The notes beneath the pieces were generated by a model that was not told where the DNA came from, made no database searches, and was given only the letters and a program-made list of their open reading frames with translations. Of a DNA stretch of 64,000 nucleotides, positions 1 to 12,300 are shown one piece after another; position 1 is the first letter of the stretch, and each line of letters opens with the position of its first letter. The stretch comes from Chimonanthus salicifolius. Lineage: Eukaryota > Streptophyta > Magnoliopsida > Laurales > Calycanthaceae. A program made the translations under genes and the position numbers. The stretch lies in NCBI GenBank assembly GCA_013350335.1, contig CM023536.1, positions 45,268,314 through 45,332,313 of the forward strand. Reading direction: 5' to 3'.

Positions 1-2053
1 GCATCCTGAACATCAGTATTACCTGAAGAAGATCAAAATTCGACAACTGTCAGAATCAGTGGAAGACATAGGGTACAAATTAAGGCACGTTTGGATGTCC
101 CAAAAATGCAATCAGTATCAATAGTTTCATAAAACATAAGGTTGTCCAATCTGATAGGCATTTCAAGCAGCAAGAAAAATCAGAAACCAAGTTGGGTGGA
201 AATGAAGTAGTGCATCACTTCTGCCTTCAACATTTTCTGCCATTCCATTTGACCATCATCAGTTCATCAACTCTTTACTGTCTGCCCCAATATTGATTAG
301 AAGTGGAAATATCAGAAAAAGAGTATCCCACCAATGAAATTTCAACTTTGTGTTGTCCGTGATGAATTGTGCATCATATCTAGGAAAGTTCAAATCGATC
401 ATGATTTAAGGCATGTCAAAAGACTCCAAAACATACTGAGATTAAACAACATCACATGACGCTTAAATTTCCAAACATATGTCTAATGTCAAAGCACAAT
501 TTTTTTTTCTTTTGTTCCTCTGTTCTATAAGAACTTTTCAAAAACCTTGAAAAAGATTTTTTGTGTACTTTTATGTAGATAAGAAATCATAGGAAGGAAA
601 ACAAATTGTGATTACAAAAGGAATTTCATTGTCAAGAAACTGAACACCATTTTTCTTGAGGATTAATCAAACTCAACTTTGGTTCCCGAAAACATTTATA
701 ACGAGATATTTCACAAAGATAAATACATAAATGGTAATCATAACCACCATAAATAAATAAATCTGTGATACCAATATGCAACTCATAGTTGCTTTAAATT
801 AAAATGCAAGATATAAGGATGAGAAATGAAAGAAATTTAATACCTTCATTTTTATTTGAAATGGCCCGGTTTATAATACTTTCCAAAGTAAGCCTACCAT
901 GCTGTAGTAATCCATGGAGAAGCTCTTCACACTGATTGACATAGATAAAAAATTAAAAATCGATTATTACTAATCCATCTAGATGGGTCATCATTCATGC
1001 TACATTAATCAACAGCAAAATTTGTTGAAAAATGAGTTTCGCAATGGTAAATCTAATCTAGCAGCACTGCTCTAGCTGAGATATGCAATTACACAAAGTG
1101 TAGACAGGTCATTTCAGTAAGAGAAGTAAAGATGTTCCAGTGACCAGACTGGAACTGCAGACTCCCCAAAATTTTAGCATCTTTCAGCTAGAATGCTTTC
1201 AATGCAACAAAGCAAATGCTGAGACATCAATTGCAGTGGAAAAATAGAAAAGGAATTTCCCACCAAAGCAAGCAGCATTGCCCAGATGATATTTCACCAA
1301 AACTGGTAAATTACTATTCTATGCCAACAATCACATGGATAGGATTGTCTGCCCAGAGAGAGCTCCCACCATGGAACGTAAGCAGTGGGACACACCCCAC
1401 AATTATCGAGACCATGCTATGACCCACATTTCCAATTTACATACAGTGAAAATACAAAGGAAATAACCAATTCAACAGATAAACACAGATGTAGTGCATG
1501 GGACTCTAAAAGAGAACCCAACCTGCTCGTCCAGGAGCTCGCCTACAATTGCCAGGAACTTGGAGAAACGCATTCTGTGAAGGATGTTATCGAAGATGGC
1601 AGTGTACTGAACAGCATTTGCCTGTGTGGGGGCATCTGGTCCAAAACCAATAAATGAAAATTCATAAAGGCACACAATGAATGTGAGAATTCGATCACGG
1701 GATTTTCTCAATTCCAGAAGGGGTGTAACATTGAAACCTGGAGTTTCGACAGTGAAAGCTTGGACGCAATTGTGTTGGATGAGGACGAGTAGGCATTTCT
1801 TCAACTGGTCCTGTTGTAGTTTGGTGAACTTGGCCAACACCTGCAGCGTCAGTGACCCTTTCTGCAGCAGGATTCTGCAAACTTTCTGCGGCATATGAAA
1901 AGAGAAAAAAGCAATTACTGCATGGAAATACACGAAACAATGCGAGAGAGGGAAGAAAGGTGCGTTGTTTGGAAAGTCACATACACCGACGAGATCACCG
2001 AAATGGGAAGTGATGATGTGTACAGCCAGCTCCAGCCCATGTTTTGAGACCAT
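1..2053 (-). CDS. RPC3: RNA polymerase III subunit RPC3 (C82 type), 5' part of gene
   Basis: This gene encodes the RPC3 (C82/POLR3C) subunit, which in the nucleus belongs to the Pol III initiation subcomplex that helps open promoters of tRNA and 5S genes. I read five exons on the minus strand: 2053-1985, 1885-1738, 1635-1523, 931-844 and 22-1 (cut by the window edge). All junctions are GT-AG and the frame holds throughout (440 nt). The start at 2053 gives MVSKHGLELAVHIITSHFG, the expected RPC3 N-terminus. Exon 2 has KCLLVLIQHNCVQAF, exon 3 has FDNILHRMRFSKFLAI and exon 4 has CEELLHGLLQHGRLT, all in the usual order of this family's winged-helix N-terminal part. The rest of the protein (several hundred residues) lies beyond the left edge. 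One long open frame runs through introns 1 and 2, but those segments do not resemble the family and have splice borders. Exon calls are by eye. Confidence 0.85.
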
Positions 2054-2424
2054 TTTACCTTTTCCAAGCACAGTTCTTCTTCAGAACCAATTTTTTTCCT
2101 TTTTTGTCCTCTTTCTTTTCTTCTTCTTCTTCAAAACCCTGCAACCACGGATTTTCCGGTAATAAGATGATCACCATCGAAGGTCATTGGGTATGGGGTA
2201 ATAATGTGCGAACCTCTACGCTTACCGTCGAATCCAAAAGAATTGACAGAATTGAAACGGCGAAAGAAACCGTCCAAAAAACTCGAGCGCAGTATTTGTT
2301 TTTAGAAAATGGAAAGTTCGAATGAGTAAAATCGGCCCTAAGAATGAAAGACTGTGGCTGCGTTTGGATGAGGGGAAAATTTTACACACAGGTTACTCGA
2401 GGTTCCCAAGTTACCCTTGAATAA
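2054..2424. promoter_or_regulatory. RPC3 5' flank, present three times in the window
   Basis: This is the upstream region and presumed 5' UTR and promoter of the RPC3 gene. A T-rich, TTC-rich tract lies just upstream of the start codon. The same segment recurs next to the two RPC3 fragments at about 11743-12112 and 17208-17579, so the duplications carried the upstream region along. I see no convincing TATA box on the minus strand. Confidence 0.45.
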
Positions 2425-3086
2425 GAGCATCTCCATTCCAAATTTCACTTATGGTCCCACGTTCCTACTCTAATCATACCAATCTCCAAATTCACTATTC
2501 ATTCTCCAAATTCTTATTCTTTTATTTTAAAAAAATAAAAAATCACATATTGTGCTCCTATTTTTTTCTTAATGTAATTATGACATCATATATTTATCCA
2601 AAATTAAATTATTTAACACTTTTTTAAAACTTAATAATATACCCATGAGAATTAAAATTCATTAAGAAAATAAATAAAAACCCATTACAAAGTAATGAAA
2701 TACATTAAAAAAATAAAAATACATAGAGAAACTAACAAAAGTTGATCCATTGTTATATTTGTAAAAACTTATCTCAAAATAAATAAATAATAAAAGTAAA
2801 CTTAAAAGAATTTATTAATGAATTAATTTAAAAATTAAATATTTATTAAAACATGATTAAAATATTTAATAATACTAGTGAATTGTTTTGGCTTAAAATA
2901 ATTAATAGTAGATGATTAGTACATAGGTCCCATGAATAGTGTTTTGGAGACCTCCAAATTTGGAGATATACTATTCACAAAAACTCCAAATCTCTAAATT
3001 TTTAGAGATAAGAGCATGTGGTTGGATTTGTGTTTGTTGGACCACTCTCCAAATTTGGAGATTTAGAGCACCCATTGGAGATGCTC
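2425..3086. mobile_element. PIF/Harbinger (Tourist-like) MITE
   Basis: The termini are inverted repeats: GAGCATCTCCATTCC at the left and a matching TTGGAGATGCTC at the right. The element is flanked by a TAA duplication at 2422-2424 and 3087-3089. It is 662 bp, AT-rich and has no coding frame. A 3-bp TAA/TTA target is the hallmark of PIF/Harbinger elements. Left-end fragments of the same element occur at 12113-12300 and 17580-17702, where the RPC3 duplicates break off inside it. Confidence 0.7.
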
Positions 3087-3089
3087 TAA

Positions 3090-3721
3090 AGGTTACCTTT
3101 ACGCAGGTGGGTGCCCATTCTTTACGGCGAGCCGTTTGAGTGGAACAAAAATAGGCTAGCACAGGTACAAGCACGAGTTGGGCGGAATAGAATGGGAACT
3201 GGCACAGAGAGGTTGGCGTCAGGGGTTAGATGAAAAGCGAGGGAATGATGTAGCTGGTTCAGTTAAAGTAGAGAGACTGACCTTGGCGAGGTTTGGGTGT
3301 GAGGCAGCAGATCAGTGATGGTCCAAGACAGATGTGGCACTGGAACAGAGGGCTGTGTAACAGAAGGATTGCAAGAGAACTGGCGTCAGGCGCAGCAGCA
3401 ACTTGTAGCAGGGCCTAATCTGCTCACTGTCTGGCAGCAGAGGCCAGTGAATCTGGACAGAGGTCAGCAAAACAGAGCAGCAGCCGTAACACTGGTTGGC
3501 AATAGCGGAGGATCTGCAAGTGGGTTGCGGCTGTACTGCAATGGAGATAGAAAGAGAAGAAGAGAAAGAAAAGAGAGAACAGAAGAGAAGGGGCAACAAG
3601 GATGTTGTCAATTCAGCAAGGGGAAAAGAGCAGAGAGAGAGGAGGAGGAGGGAAAAGAAAGTGAGAATCGTTTTGGAGTGGGCTTTTAAAGGACGGCTCG
3701 CCGGTCTGGAAGTGGAAGGGG
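3090..3721. other. Unassigned stretch between two transposons
   Basis: This stretch is richer in GC than its surroundings and purine-rich, with AGCAG and AGAGA-like runs. It has a plus-strand open frame at 3315-3689 and another on the opposite strand. Neither looks like a known protein, and both follow from the biased composition. I assign no gene. Confidence 0.4.
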
Positions 3722-3729
3722 GTTTTATG

Positions 3730-5022
3730 CAGTGTTATCAGAACCGGACCGAACCTGCGGTCGGATCTCAGGTTCGACCGCGACCATCATCTTCTCGGTC
3801 CGATCTGATTAAAAAACCATCTGATAATTTAAGCCGCAAAAAACCGTTTCAAGCCGCGGTTTAAATCGGTTTTTTAATCCAATCGTGAGCCGTGAGCTGC
3901 GGTTTTGGAAAAAATGGAAAGTTAGAGAATTTTTTTAAGAAAACGCTGGCGGCTGCGACTCTACCCTCCCTACAAGAGAATAAATGAAACGGCGGAGAGA
4001 GAATGGAAAGAGAAAAAAGAAAATATGAAGAAAGGATTGAAGAAAAAAAATCGCTTACAATTGCTTTCCTTTCTCTTCTCTGCTTCTTTTTCTTCTTCGT
4101 TGATTGGAAAAATACAGAGATTGGCGGCGGCGGCTAGGGTTTAATAGAGAGAGGGAAAGAGAAGAAGGGTATTAAAAGAAGGGTATTAGGGTTTGTAAGT
4201 GAAGATGGTCTTTTTTACTAAAGAGCTCACGTGTGTAGTCTAACATTTTGTCAAAAAATTATTTTAAAAGGAAAGTAATAAAATTTTATTTTAAATACAA
4301 TATTTACTTATGCTGAAAGTAAAAATTATAATATTTTCTTTTATTTATCTTATTGTAATCATTTAATATGATATTTACCATCTAATATTTTTACCATTAT
4401 CATTATTATTAAAAGGTCTTCTTTATTTTTATTATATCAATGTAACATAATTACCTATAGCTCATAATTTTATCTAATTACTATTAATAAAAAATAAAAT
4501 TTCTTTTCGCAAATGAAAGAAAACATAATCATTATAATAAATTTCATTTTAGATTTAAAAACTTAGAATGTCATGGTAAGTAGCTTTCTTGATTTGTCTT
4601 TAAAAAAAATTAATAATTAATTACATTGTTAATTAGAATGGATTTAAAAGTTAAAATGAATTTATAAGATTCAATCCATGATAATGTATAATAGGCCACT
4701 CATATATTTAGAAAATATTAGTCTACATGTATATATTGAAATGTTTTATCCTTTACAATGTAATAACTAGTGATTATTAAAAATTAGAAATTATGTTGTT
4801 TTAAAAAAGAATAGTCAATTTTTAACTTTCTACAACACATAATTGAGTGTTATTTGAAAAAAAAAATTATAAGAGATTTATTTATATAGAAAAAAGATTA
4901 ATTAATAATCTAATAATATTTATAATATTATATTCAAGAAAGGGTTTGACCGAATTTGACCATGGTTGAACCGAAACCTTCTTCGAAGACGGTTTGGTAG
5001 ACAATCCGGTTATGATAACATC
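3730..5022. mobile_element. Non-autonomous hAT-like element
   Basis: The left end reads CAGTGTTATCAGAACCGG and the right end, inverted, reads GATGTTATCATAACCGG. The flanking 8-mers are GTTTTATG (3722-3729) and GGTTTATG (5023-5030), 7 of 8 identical, as expected for a hAT target duplication. Both subterminal regions are rich in ACCG/CGGT. The interior has no transposase. Near 4060-4150 it holds a pyrimidine-rich segment that could be captured host sequence, but I cannot identify a source. Confidence 0.6.
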
Positions 5023-5030
5023 GGTTTATG

Positions 5031-5940
5031 AACAATTGTTTTTTTTTTAATATTTCGTACGGAGGGTAAAAAGGTAAAGTGGGTATTCCTTAAAAACCCA
5101 TACGAGAGAAAAGAAAATGCATGTGGGAGAATGGGTGCACTAGGTAGGTGTTATTCTTACCTTTATTTTGTAATTATAAGGGTAAAATTGAAACTTACTT
5201 TAAGAAAAAAAATATTGTTTGGTAATTGTATATAGGAGTAACTTGACATATTAATAATTTTATGAGAATTAATATTTTTTATCAAATTTATATAATATAA
5301 AAAATAATAAAATAATTTTATAAAATATAATTATTAAATAATATTCATCAATTAAAAATATTTTAAAGTATTTTTGCTCCATAAATGAAGATAGAGGGTA
5401 AAAAAGGGTAAAGAGGTATAAGGAGGGAGGGACAAGGGTTTCCTGAAAACCCCCATGCTCCAAAGGGTTTTCAAAAAGAGAGGAGGAGTCACTCCTCCCT
5501 TACCAAACAAGGGTAACGGGGGATTACCCCCCTTACCCCCATACGAGGGGTAAATTTTACCGAGGTTACCCTTGATCAAGGGTTACTCGGGGTCTCCTTG
5601 CTTGGAAAGGGTTTTCAAAAGTGGGAGTGAAGGGATAAAAAATTAATTTTTTATCGATACTCTTTAGTTACCAAACAAAGGTAAAGGGGGGTAACCCCCA
5701 TTACCCCCGATCCAAATGTAGCTAATCCGTTTGGATGAGGGATAAATTTTACAGGGGTTATCCAAGGTTATTCTTGACCAAGGGCTACCCTGGGTATTAT
5801 GAATACCGTGTGTTTGGAAAGGATTTCAAAAGTGGGAGGGGATGGGTAAAAAGTTAATTTTTTACCCTTATCCCATTACCCTCCTTCCAAAAGCAGACTA
5901 GGGGCAAATTTTGAAGGGACTTCTCTTAGACAAGGTTTCT
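5031..5940. repeat. Nested foldback elements rich in GGGTAAC/GTTACCC
   Basis: Several units share the phrase GTTTGGATGAGGG followed by AAATTTTAC and a GGTTA/CCAAGG pairing. They are recognisable near 5539 and 5722, and again upstream of the three RPC3 copies near 2365, 12050 and 17518. They read as MITEs inserted into each other, with complementary G-rich and C-rich ends. I could not define clean boundaries or target duplications. Confidence 0.4.
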
Positions 5941-6664
5941 CCTACTAAGTCATTTTTCTTATTTTATTTGATAATTGTGAAGTGTACTCGGTACCATAAT
6001 TCAAGGTATTGTATTCTAATAAAGAAGTTTTGGAAACTCATCGATACATTTGGAAAATAATTTGGTAAACCAAGGTCTTTCGAGAATATGTTGAGTTTAC
6101 AAATGAAAGATTATGTGAGACCCTATCTCAAATGCCCATATGTATGTATACATATGCATGTGATTTGACTTGAAATTCGTATATTTACCCTTATTATATA
6201 CTATTGTTTAATATTATGTATTTACCTTTAATGCATAACCAAACTCGAGTTTCTTCATAAAGAATTATTTTATCTTTTCTACGGGTATGTAGGTCATAAA
6301 TTTTATAATTTTAAGATTGCAACTCAGAGAAGGAATTTATGAGTTCCCGGAGATATCTTGAAGCATTATGTTAAAGAAATGTTTATTTCATTTGCATTAT
6401 TTAATATATATGTTATTATGAATGTTAAAACCATGGTGGTTTTATGACAATAGTGATATTAAGAAAATCTTTTAGAATGTTTATGAGTTATAATGATGGG
6501 AGCATGAGGCCCATCGTAAATTTTGAGAAATCCAAGGTAGAGACGGAACTTTGCTAAAATTTTGGTAGATTTTTTCTATCATTGGAAAACGTCTAATTAG
6601 ACAATTAAAAAAATCTTAGTTATTTTCCCTAATATAGGTCATGTCCCGGCGTTCGGGGTGTGAC
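5941..6664. mobile_element. Degenerate gypsy-type LTR remnant
   Basis: The segment ends with CGGCGTTCGGGGTGTGACA, the type of 3' end seen in plant chromovirus LTRs. Its last 140 bp recur at 12301-12441 as the start of the second tandem unit. I find neither a left end nor a target duplication, so it is probably a truncated old LTR. Confidence 0.35.
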
Positions 6665-6674
6665 ATTGGATGCA

Positions 6675-6855
6675 TGGTATTAGGATATATTTAGATGTTA
6701 AATGTATTTAGTATTTGCTTAATATTGTGTTTACTATATTTAGGGATTTCCTCTTTTATATATTTCATATTTGTATTTCAATTTCTCTATAAATAAAATT
6801 AGAGGGTCTATCCTTGATTAAGGGAGACACCAAACTCTGTGTGTGTTATTCTACA
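6675..6855 (+). mobile_element. Ty1/copia-type LTR remnant (copy 1)
   Basis: The segment begins TGGTATTAGGATATATTTAG and ends with ATTCTACA, followed by TGGAACAAAGTCT. That tail resembles a degenerate initiator-Met primer-binding site; copy 2 keeps the better TGGAACAGAGCC. The same 181-bp segment occurs at 12451-12631. I see no target duplication, so it is probably one LTR of a fragmented element. Confidence 0.5.
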
Positions 6856-8444
6856 TGGAACAAAGTCTCCCGATCCTTCTGAGGTAGATTTCCTCATGTG
6901 AGAGAGAGAACAACCGTAGTTGCCCTTTCTCTGTCTCCCTCTACTGGTACGGTTGCAACCAGTAGAGGGTGGACAACGTTGATTCTCCTGTGCCTTTTTT
7001 TTTTTGGGCTACATAAGAAATTTCTTTCATCTTCTATTCTCTATTATATTTACCGAAAAAAAAAATCTCCTCCCTTCCCTAAACAAGTCTTTTCCTCCAT
7101 TTTTTGCCCAGTGCCTGCTGTCTCAAATCCCATCCTCTCCTTGACCCTGCATCACCTTAGCAATCCCTCTATATATTCTTTCCTTATATCCTTTTTTCTA
7201 TCACCGATCTAGTCTTCATTAGGCGATGCTTCCTCTTGTAACACCCCAATTTCTCAATGAAGTGGATAATTACGAAAATGCCCCTGATGTGTTAAATTAA
7301 TTATTTTGTTATGTTAAGTAAGGAAATGGTGTGGCCCATTACTCAAATTAAGATCATATGAGCACATTAAGAATGTCAAGTTTGATTGGATGGGTAATGT
7401 ACATCAATTGGGTCAAAAATGGCTAAATGGGTCAAAGGGCCCAAATGGGACCCAACGGGTCTTAATGGATTATTTGACCATTGTGTGAACTTAAATTAAA
7501 TGGGGTTAAGCTGATTTGATTGGAAACCAAGTGGAGTAAAAATAGGTAGGCCTGATGCACATGTGAAAACCAATTACAAATGATCAAAATATCCATAATT
7601 GGGTCATGGAGTCAAAAACGGGTCAAAGAGCTAAAGGGGGACCCAAAGGGTCGAGTTGACTTTGTTGACCACAACAGACCATGTGGGCCCACAAATGAGT
7701 TCAATGGTGAGTTAAATCAGGTTAAGTGGAACTGATTTTATTTAATTTGAATTAAAAATGAGTTGACTCAAATGCATTAAATGATTGTTAATTAATGAGG
7801 TGAGTTGGACATGTGAGTTGGGTGAGTCAAAATGGAAATCAATGGGACTGTAAATCAGTGAGCTCAGAGGGAATATGAGTAGTTTGGCTCAGTCATAACC
7901 ACCAAAACAAGTCCCACACGTTGGGGACTTGTTGGGGTGATTTCCATGATAAATCTTAAATGAAATGCATGGGAATTGGAGGTGATGCTTGGGAAGTTGA
8001 AAGGCTGCATAGGCAGGTACCAAGGGGTGCATTGGATAGCACCCAAGACCCATCATTTTTGGTAAGAATTGATGAGGGAATGGAGGGGTCTTGGGGGCTG
8101 AAGTACTAAAGAAAACAATCACCAAGGTTGGCCGATTTTTACTTTGCAAATCCAAGAATTCCCATCTCTCTCTCCCTCTCTCCAATTCGTTTTTCCTAGC
8201 TGGAACATCAGAGGTGTTTCCACCAGTAGATCAAGCACAAAACAGCAAAGGAAAGAAGGCAAAGAAGGATTAGAAGTAAAGATTAAAAGCAAGGAACTTT
8301 GGTAAGTTTTTACATAAGTGTTTGGTTTATTAAAGAGCTTGAAATTATAAATTTGGATGACATAATTTGGTCATGTATGGCCGAATTTGTCATAGGTGTA
8401 AACCCTGGATTAAATAGCTTAAAAGGATAAGAAAATATGCCATT

Positions 8445-9263
8445 GGGTTCGGCCATCTTGGTTAGCCGAACCCCATGAAAAATGTGGATTTGATTTGATG
8501 ATCTTAAAGGTCAAAAACCATGTCAAACTATGGTGTGTTATGCACATATGTATTGGGCCATGGTTATGGGCGAATACACCAAGGTTTTAACCTTGATTAA
8601 GAGAGGTTTTAAAATGATAAAGATGACCATTAGGTTCGGCCACCATGGAGGGTCGAACCCCATGCAAATGATTATTTAGTTTTGATTTTTTGAAACATGT
8701 AAACCATGAAGTTGGTGAATTGTTTTTGATGTTTCATTAAGACTCAATTGCATGTTTTAAAGAGGGTTAAAAACATGGATTTGAATGACATAAGGACTGA
8801 AGTTAGCATGGGTCTAAAATAGTAGATTAAAACTGATGAAATGGACCATGGGGATCGGCTATCTTGGATGGCCGAATCCCATGAAGTATTATGGTCTTTT
8901 GGACAAGTTGATGAACTTATGTGGATGTTTTAAGAGGTAAAAATGCAGTAATGTTATGCTGATTATTACTTGTCTAACTGAGATTTAAAACATGCTTAAG
9001 AGGACCAAAACATGGACATAGGGTTCGACCACTTTGGATGGCCGAACCCCATGTTAGTATTTGATGATTTTGATGAGTTTAAAACCATACAAAATATGGT
9101 GTTGATGTGATTTGGTGAAGTTTAACTTGCTGTTATTGGTTGGCCAATGTAGGGCTGAACCATGTCAATATTAGGGTTAAGTTAATAATTCAAATCATGG
9201 GTAATTGATGGACAAAATAGATCAAGAGAACCATTGGGTTCGGCCATGTGCATGGCCGAACCC
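8445..9263. repeat. Array of five GGTTCGGCC hairpins within solo LTR
   Basis: Five inverted repeats with arms of the type GGGTTCGGC / GCCGAACCC lie at 8445-8473, 8633-8659, 8851-8880, 9021-9050 and 9236-9263. They are about 170-218 bp apart. Further half-sites (GAGGTTCGGCCATG) follow near 9404 and 9600. The sequence between them also recurs loosely, so this is a decayed tandem array with period near 190-200 bp. Confidence 0.75.
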
Positions 9264-9967
9264 TATGGGGCTGTTTTTGGGATGAATGGACTAAGTATAT
9301 GGGTTAAGTTTGTTATTGTTTCCATGATTTCATAAAGGGTTTGAAGTATTTTAATGGAGAACCATTTGATGACAGATAAGTGTGGAACAAAATCAGATTT
9401 GGTGAGGTTCGGCCATGCTAAGGGTCTTTGGTGACTCAATTGTATAGCCGATTTTGTGATTGAATTATGGGAAAGAATGATCTATTGATCAAAGGTGGAA
9501 TGATCATCTGTATGTTTATATGAACCCTACCAAAGTATTTTGTAGAAAGTGATGCTTAATAAGGGATTAAATGAATGAAAGACCAAAAGGATAAATAGGT
9601 GAGGTTCGGCCATGCCCACATAGTATATTTTGGGAAATTGACTAAGTTGGAACTACATGATAAACGTTTGCTTTGCTGCTATTTAAATAGGGTATCCAGA
9701 CTTGCTTATACGGCGTACGAGTAGTAAACGGCTGACGATTAAGAAAGATCAAGTACTGAAGTGAATCTTCAGTAGGTTTCCTACCTACTTGTAACCACAT
9801 TTACACCTGTTTTCCTGAAGGGTTTTATGAGATATTGACATACTATTACTTACCATATTTTGAATGATGAATTATGCATTTACAACTGACATACAAAGCA
9901 TTGGCATCTCATGCATGGACATGGGATGATGACTGAGGATATGCTGTGTTGCAATTATGAGTTACCG

Positions 9968-10060
9968 TCCTCCTTAGGCGATGAGAGTCCCGCCAGGAGG
10001 AGTAACATGATGATCATAGTCACATTGGTCTCCTTAGGCGATGAGAGTCCCGCTAGGAGG
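9968..10060. repeat. Tandem pair of 34-bp hairpin repeats
   Basis: The phrase TCCTTAGGCGATGAGAGTCC occurs twice, each time preceded by CTCC and followed by CGC(C/T)AGGAGGA. The CTCC and GGAG ends can pair. The copies are about 60 bp apart inside the solo LTR. Confidence 0.7.
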
Positions 10061-11213
10061 ACTAATATGTGATATGAATCAACTCAATGATGAAGAGATG
10101 GAAGTGTATTGTGATTTACCTTGACGGTGCGAGGCACGTCAAGTGATGACTATGAATGTACATGATGGGAGAGACTCATTGCATGTGCATACTTCATAGC
10201 ATTGTTTTACCTGTTTTTAATAATCATGTACTATGATATATATGCATGTTTATATGCTAATCATGTGGTAGCCCTAATTCGGGAACCTACTGGGAGCGTT
10301 GATCTAACGCCCTAATTCTATCCTCAGAGGAGAATGCAGGTACAAGGAAAGGGAAAGAGAAGGTCGTTGACCGGGAGGGGAGCCAAGCCTAAGCGCTTGA
10401 ATGTTGAACTGGGCTTCTTTATTACTGTCATTTGAATTATAGATTGTGGACTTGTAATAAGTTAGTACTTTGCTATGGTTTGATTAGGTTATAACTATGG
10501 ATGGTTGTTTATCTTAATTATCAATTGAGACTGTTACTTGCTATCTATTCATATTATTTCCGCAGTTAGTCTAGTTTATTCCGCATGTTGTAGTTAGTTC
10601 CATGTGTAATTTATTATCATGGTCTAATCCATGTACACATGGGTGGCCAGTTAAGGGTCAGACTTGGGTAGTCTGAACTTAGCTTTCGTCGTCACGCCGC
10701 CCGCTCTCTTTCGATGTTTTATTATTATTTAAAAAAAAAATTAGACTCTGATTTCTCGGAGAGGGCGGGGCGTTACACCTCTGATCCTCTTTATCTTAAC
10801 TACCCTTTTGCAGTCACTGTCCAGTGCTTGTCTTTCTCTTCATGGTCGCGTGGATAGACTCGATTACCACTGTTTGTCTCTATTCTTTTAGCCTGTTACA
10901 CAATTATTCGCAACCAAGCCAGTCGTTGGCTGATCTTCCCATGTAGATCTCTTTTCCACATCACACTCCTAAGTGGCATGAACCATAATGTGAATCCACT
11001 TGGAAATGTAATCTAGCCTTGTATGAACACTCATAGACTAAACATCCTAGTTTACTTGATTAGAGCTGGGGCAACAACTACTTCGCCCATGTGTATTTTT
11101 TTTATTTGTTATATTTAAATTTTCTAATTTATATATAGTGAAAAAACAAATGAAATAACCAATTCAACAGATAAACACAGATGTAGTGCATGGGACTATG
11201 AAAGAAACCCAGC

Positions 11214-11742
11214 CTGCTCGTCCAGGCGCTCGCCTATAATTGCCAAGAACTTGGAGAAACGCATTCTGTGAAGGATGTTATCGAAGATGGCAGTGTACTG
11301 AACAACATTTGCCTGTGTGGGGCATCTGGTCCAAACCAATAAATGAAAATTCATAAAGGCATGCAATGAATGTGAGAATTCGATCACGGGATTTTCTCGA
11401 TTCTAGAAGGGGTGAAACATTGAAACTTGGAGTTTCGAAAGTGAAAGCTTGGACGCAATTGTGTTGGATGAGGACGAGTAGGCATTTCTTCAACCAGTCC
11501 TGTTGTAGTTTGGTGAACTTGGCCAACACCTGCAGCGTCAGTGACCCTTTCTGCAGCAAGATACTGCAAACTTTCTGCAGGATATGAAAAGAGAAAAAAA
11601 CAATTTCTGCATGGAAATACAATAAACAATGCGAGATAGGGAAGAAAGGTGCGTTGTTTGGAAAGTCACATACACCGACGAGATCACCAAAATGGGAAGT
11701 GATGATGTGTACGGCCAGCTCCAGCCCATGTTTTGAGACCAT
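11214..11742 (-). pseudogene. RPC3 5' fragment, copy 2
   Basis: This is a copy of RPC3 exons 1-3 with both introns between them, so it is a DNA-level duplicate and not a retrocopy. The start codon at 11742 and exons 1-2 are open (KCLLVLIQHNCVQAF is kept). Exon 3 has lost one G in a run of G (near 11320), which shifts the frame. The exon-3 donor GT has become GC at 11213-11212. The copy ends where the duplicated block begins (about 11128), so exons 4 onward are absent. The upstream region of the parent gene is also copied. Confidence 0.8.
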
Positions 11743-12112
11743 TTTACCTTTTCCAAGCACAGTTCTTCTTCAGAACCAATTTTTTTTTCTTTTTTGTCAT
11801 CTTTCTTTTCTTCTTCTTCTTCAAAACCCTGCAACCATGGTTTTTCTGGTAATAAGATGATCACCGTCGAAGGTCTCTGGGTATGTGGTAATAATGTACG
11901 AACCTCTACGCTTACCGTCGGATCCAAAAGAATGGACAGAATTGAAATGGCGAAAGAAACTGCCGAAAAACTCGAGCGCAGTATTTGTTTTGAAAAAATG
12001 GAAAGTTCGAACGAGTAAAATCGGCCCTAAGAATGAAAGACTGTGGCTGCGTTTGGATGAAGGGGAAAATTGTACACAGGTTACTTGAGGTTACCAAGTT
12101 ACCTTTGAATAA

Positions 12113-12300
12113 GAGCATCTCCAATCCAAATTTCACTTATGGTCCCACTTTCCTACTCTAATTATACCAATCTCGAAATTCACTATTCTTTCTCCAAATT
12201 CTTATTCTTTTATTTAAAAAAAATAAAAAATCACATATTGTGCTCCTATTTTTTTCTTAATGTAATTATGACATCATATATTTATCCAAAATTAAATTAT
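12113..12300. mobile_element. Harbinger MITE, left fragment
   Basis: This matches the first part of the MITE at 2425, beginning GAGCATCTCCAATCC. It stops abruptly at the junction with tandem unit 2, so the duplication breakpoint lies inside this MITE. Confidence 0.65.

Larger units (their letters stand above)
7237..10777. mobile_element. Solo LTR of a Ty3/gypsy chromovirus-like element
   Basis: The segment starts TGTAACACCCC and ends GGGGCGTTACA, and is 3541 bp. It has a perfect 5-bp target duplication CCTCT at 7232-7236 and 10778-10782. The matching position in tandem unit 2 (near 16262-16266) is unoccupied and contains a single CCTCT, which confirms both ends. There is no gag-pol, so the element has recombined between its LTRs. 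The interior carries an array of imperfect hairpins and a tandem pair of CCTCCT/AGGAGG hairpins. Confidence 0.9.
6525..12300. repeat. Tandem duplication unit 1 (about 2.2 kb plus inserted solo LTR)
   Basis: The unit contains, in order, an old LTR end, a copia-like LTR (6675-6855), a non-coding block, and on the minus strand an RPC3 promoter plus exons 1-3 fragment ending inside a Harbinger MITE. Without the solo LTR (7237-10777) it is about 2.23 kb. The same order recurs immediately to the right as unit 2, so this is a head-to-tail duplication with visible divergence between the units. Confidence 0.7.

Noticed and set aside
1472..2071. Single 199-codon minus-strand frame over the RPC3 start
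   Set aside because: It reads through introns 1 and 2. Only parts resemble RPC3, and clear GT-AG borders split it into exons.
3315..3689. 124-codon plus-strand frame
   Set aside because: Low-complexity, arginine- and glutamate-rich, with an equally long frame on the opposite strand. No recognisable domain or splice context.
6898..7212. 104-codon frame and its relative at 15948-16268
   Set aside because: They lie in the duplicated non-coding block, differ by frame-breaking changes between the two units, and encode biased hydrophobic sequence.
8445..9263. CRISPR-like regular array
   Set aside because: The repeats are imperfect hairpins 170-218 bp apart within an LTR of a plant retroelement; this is not a CRISPR architecture.
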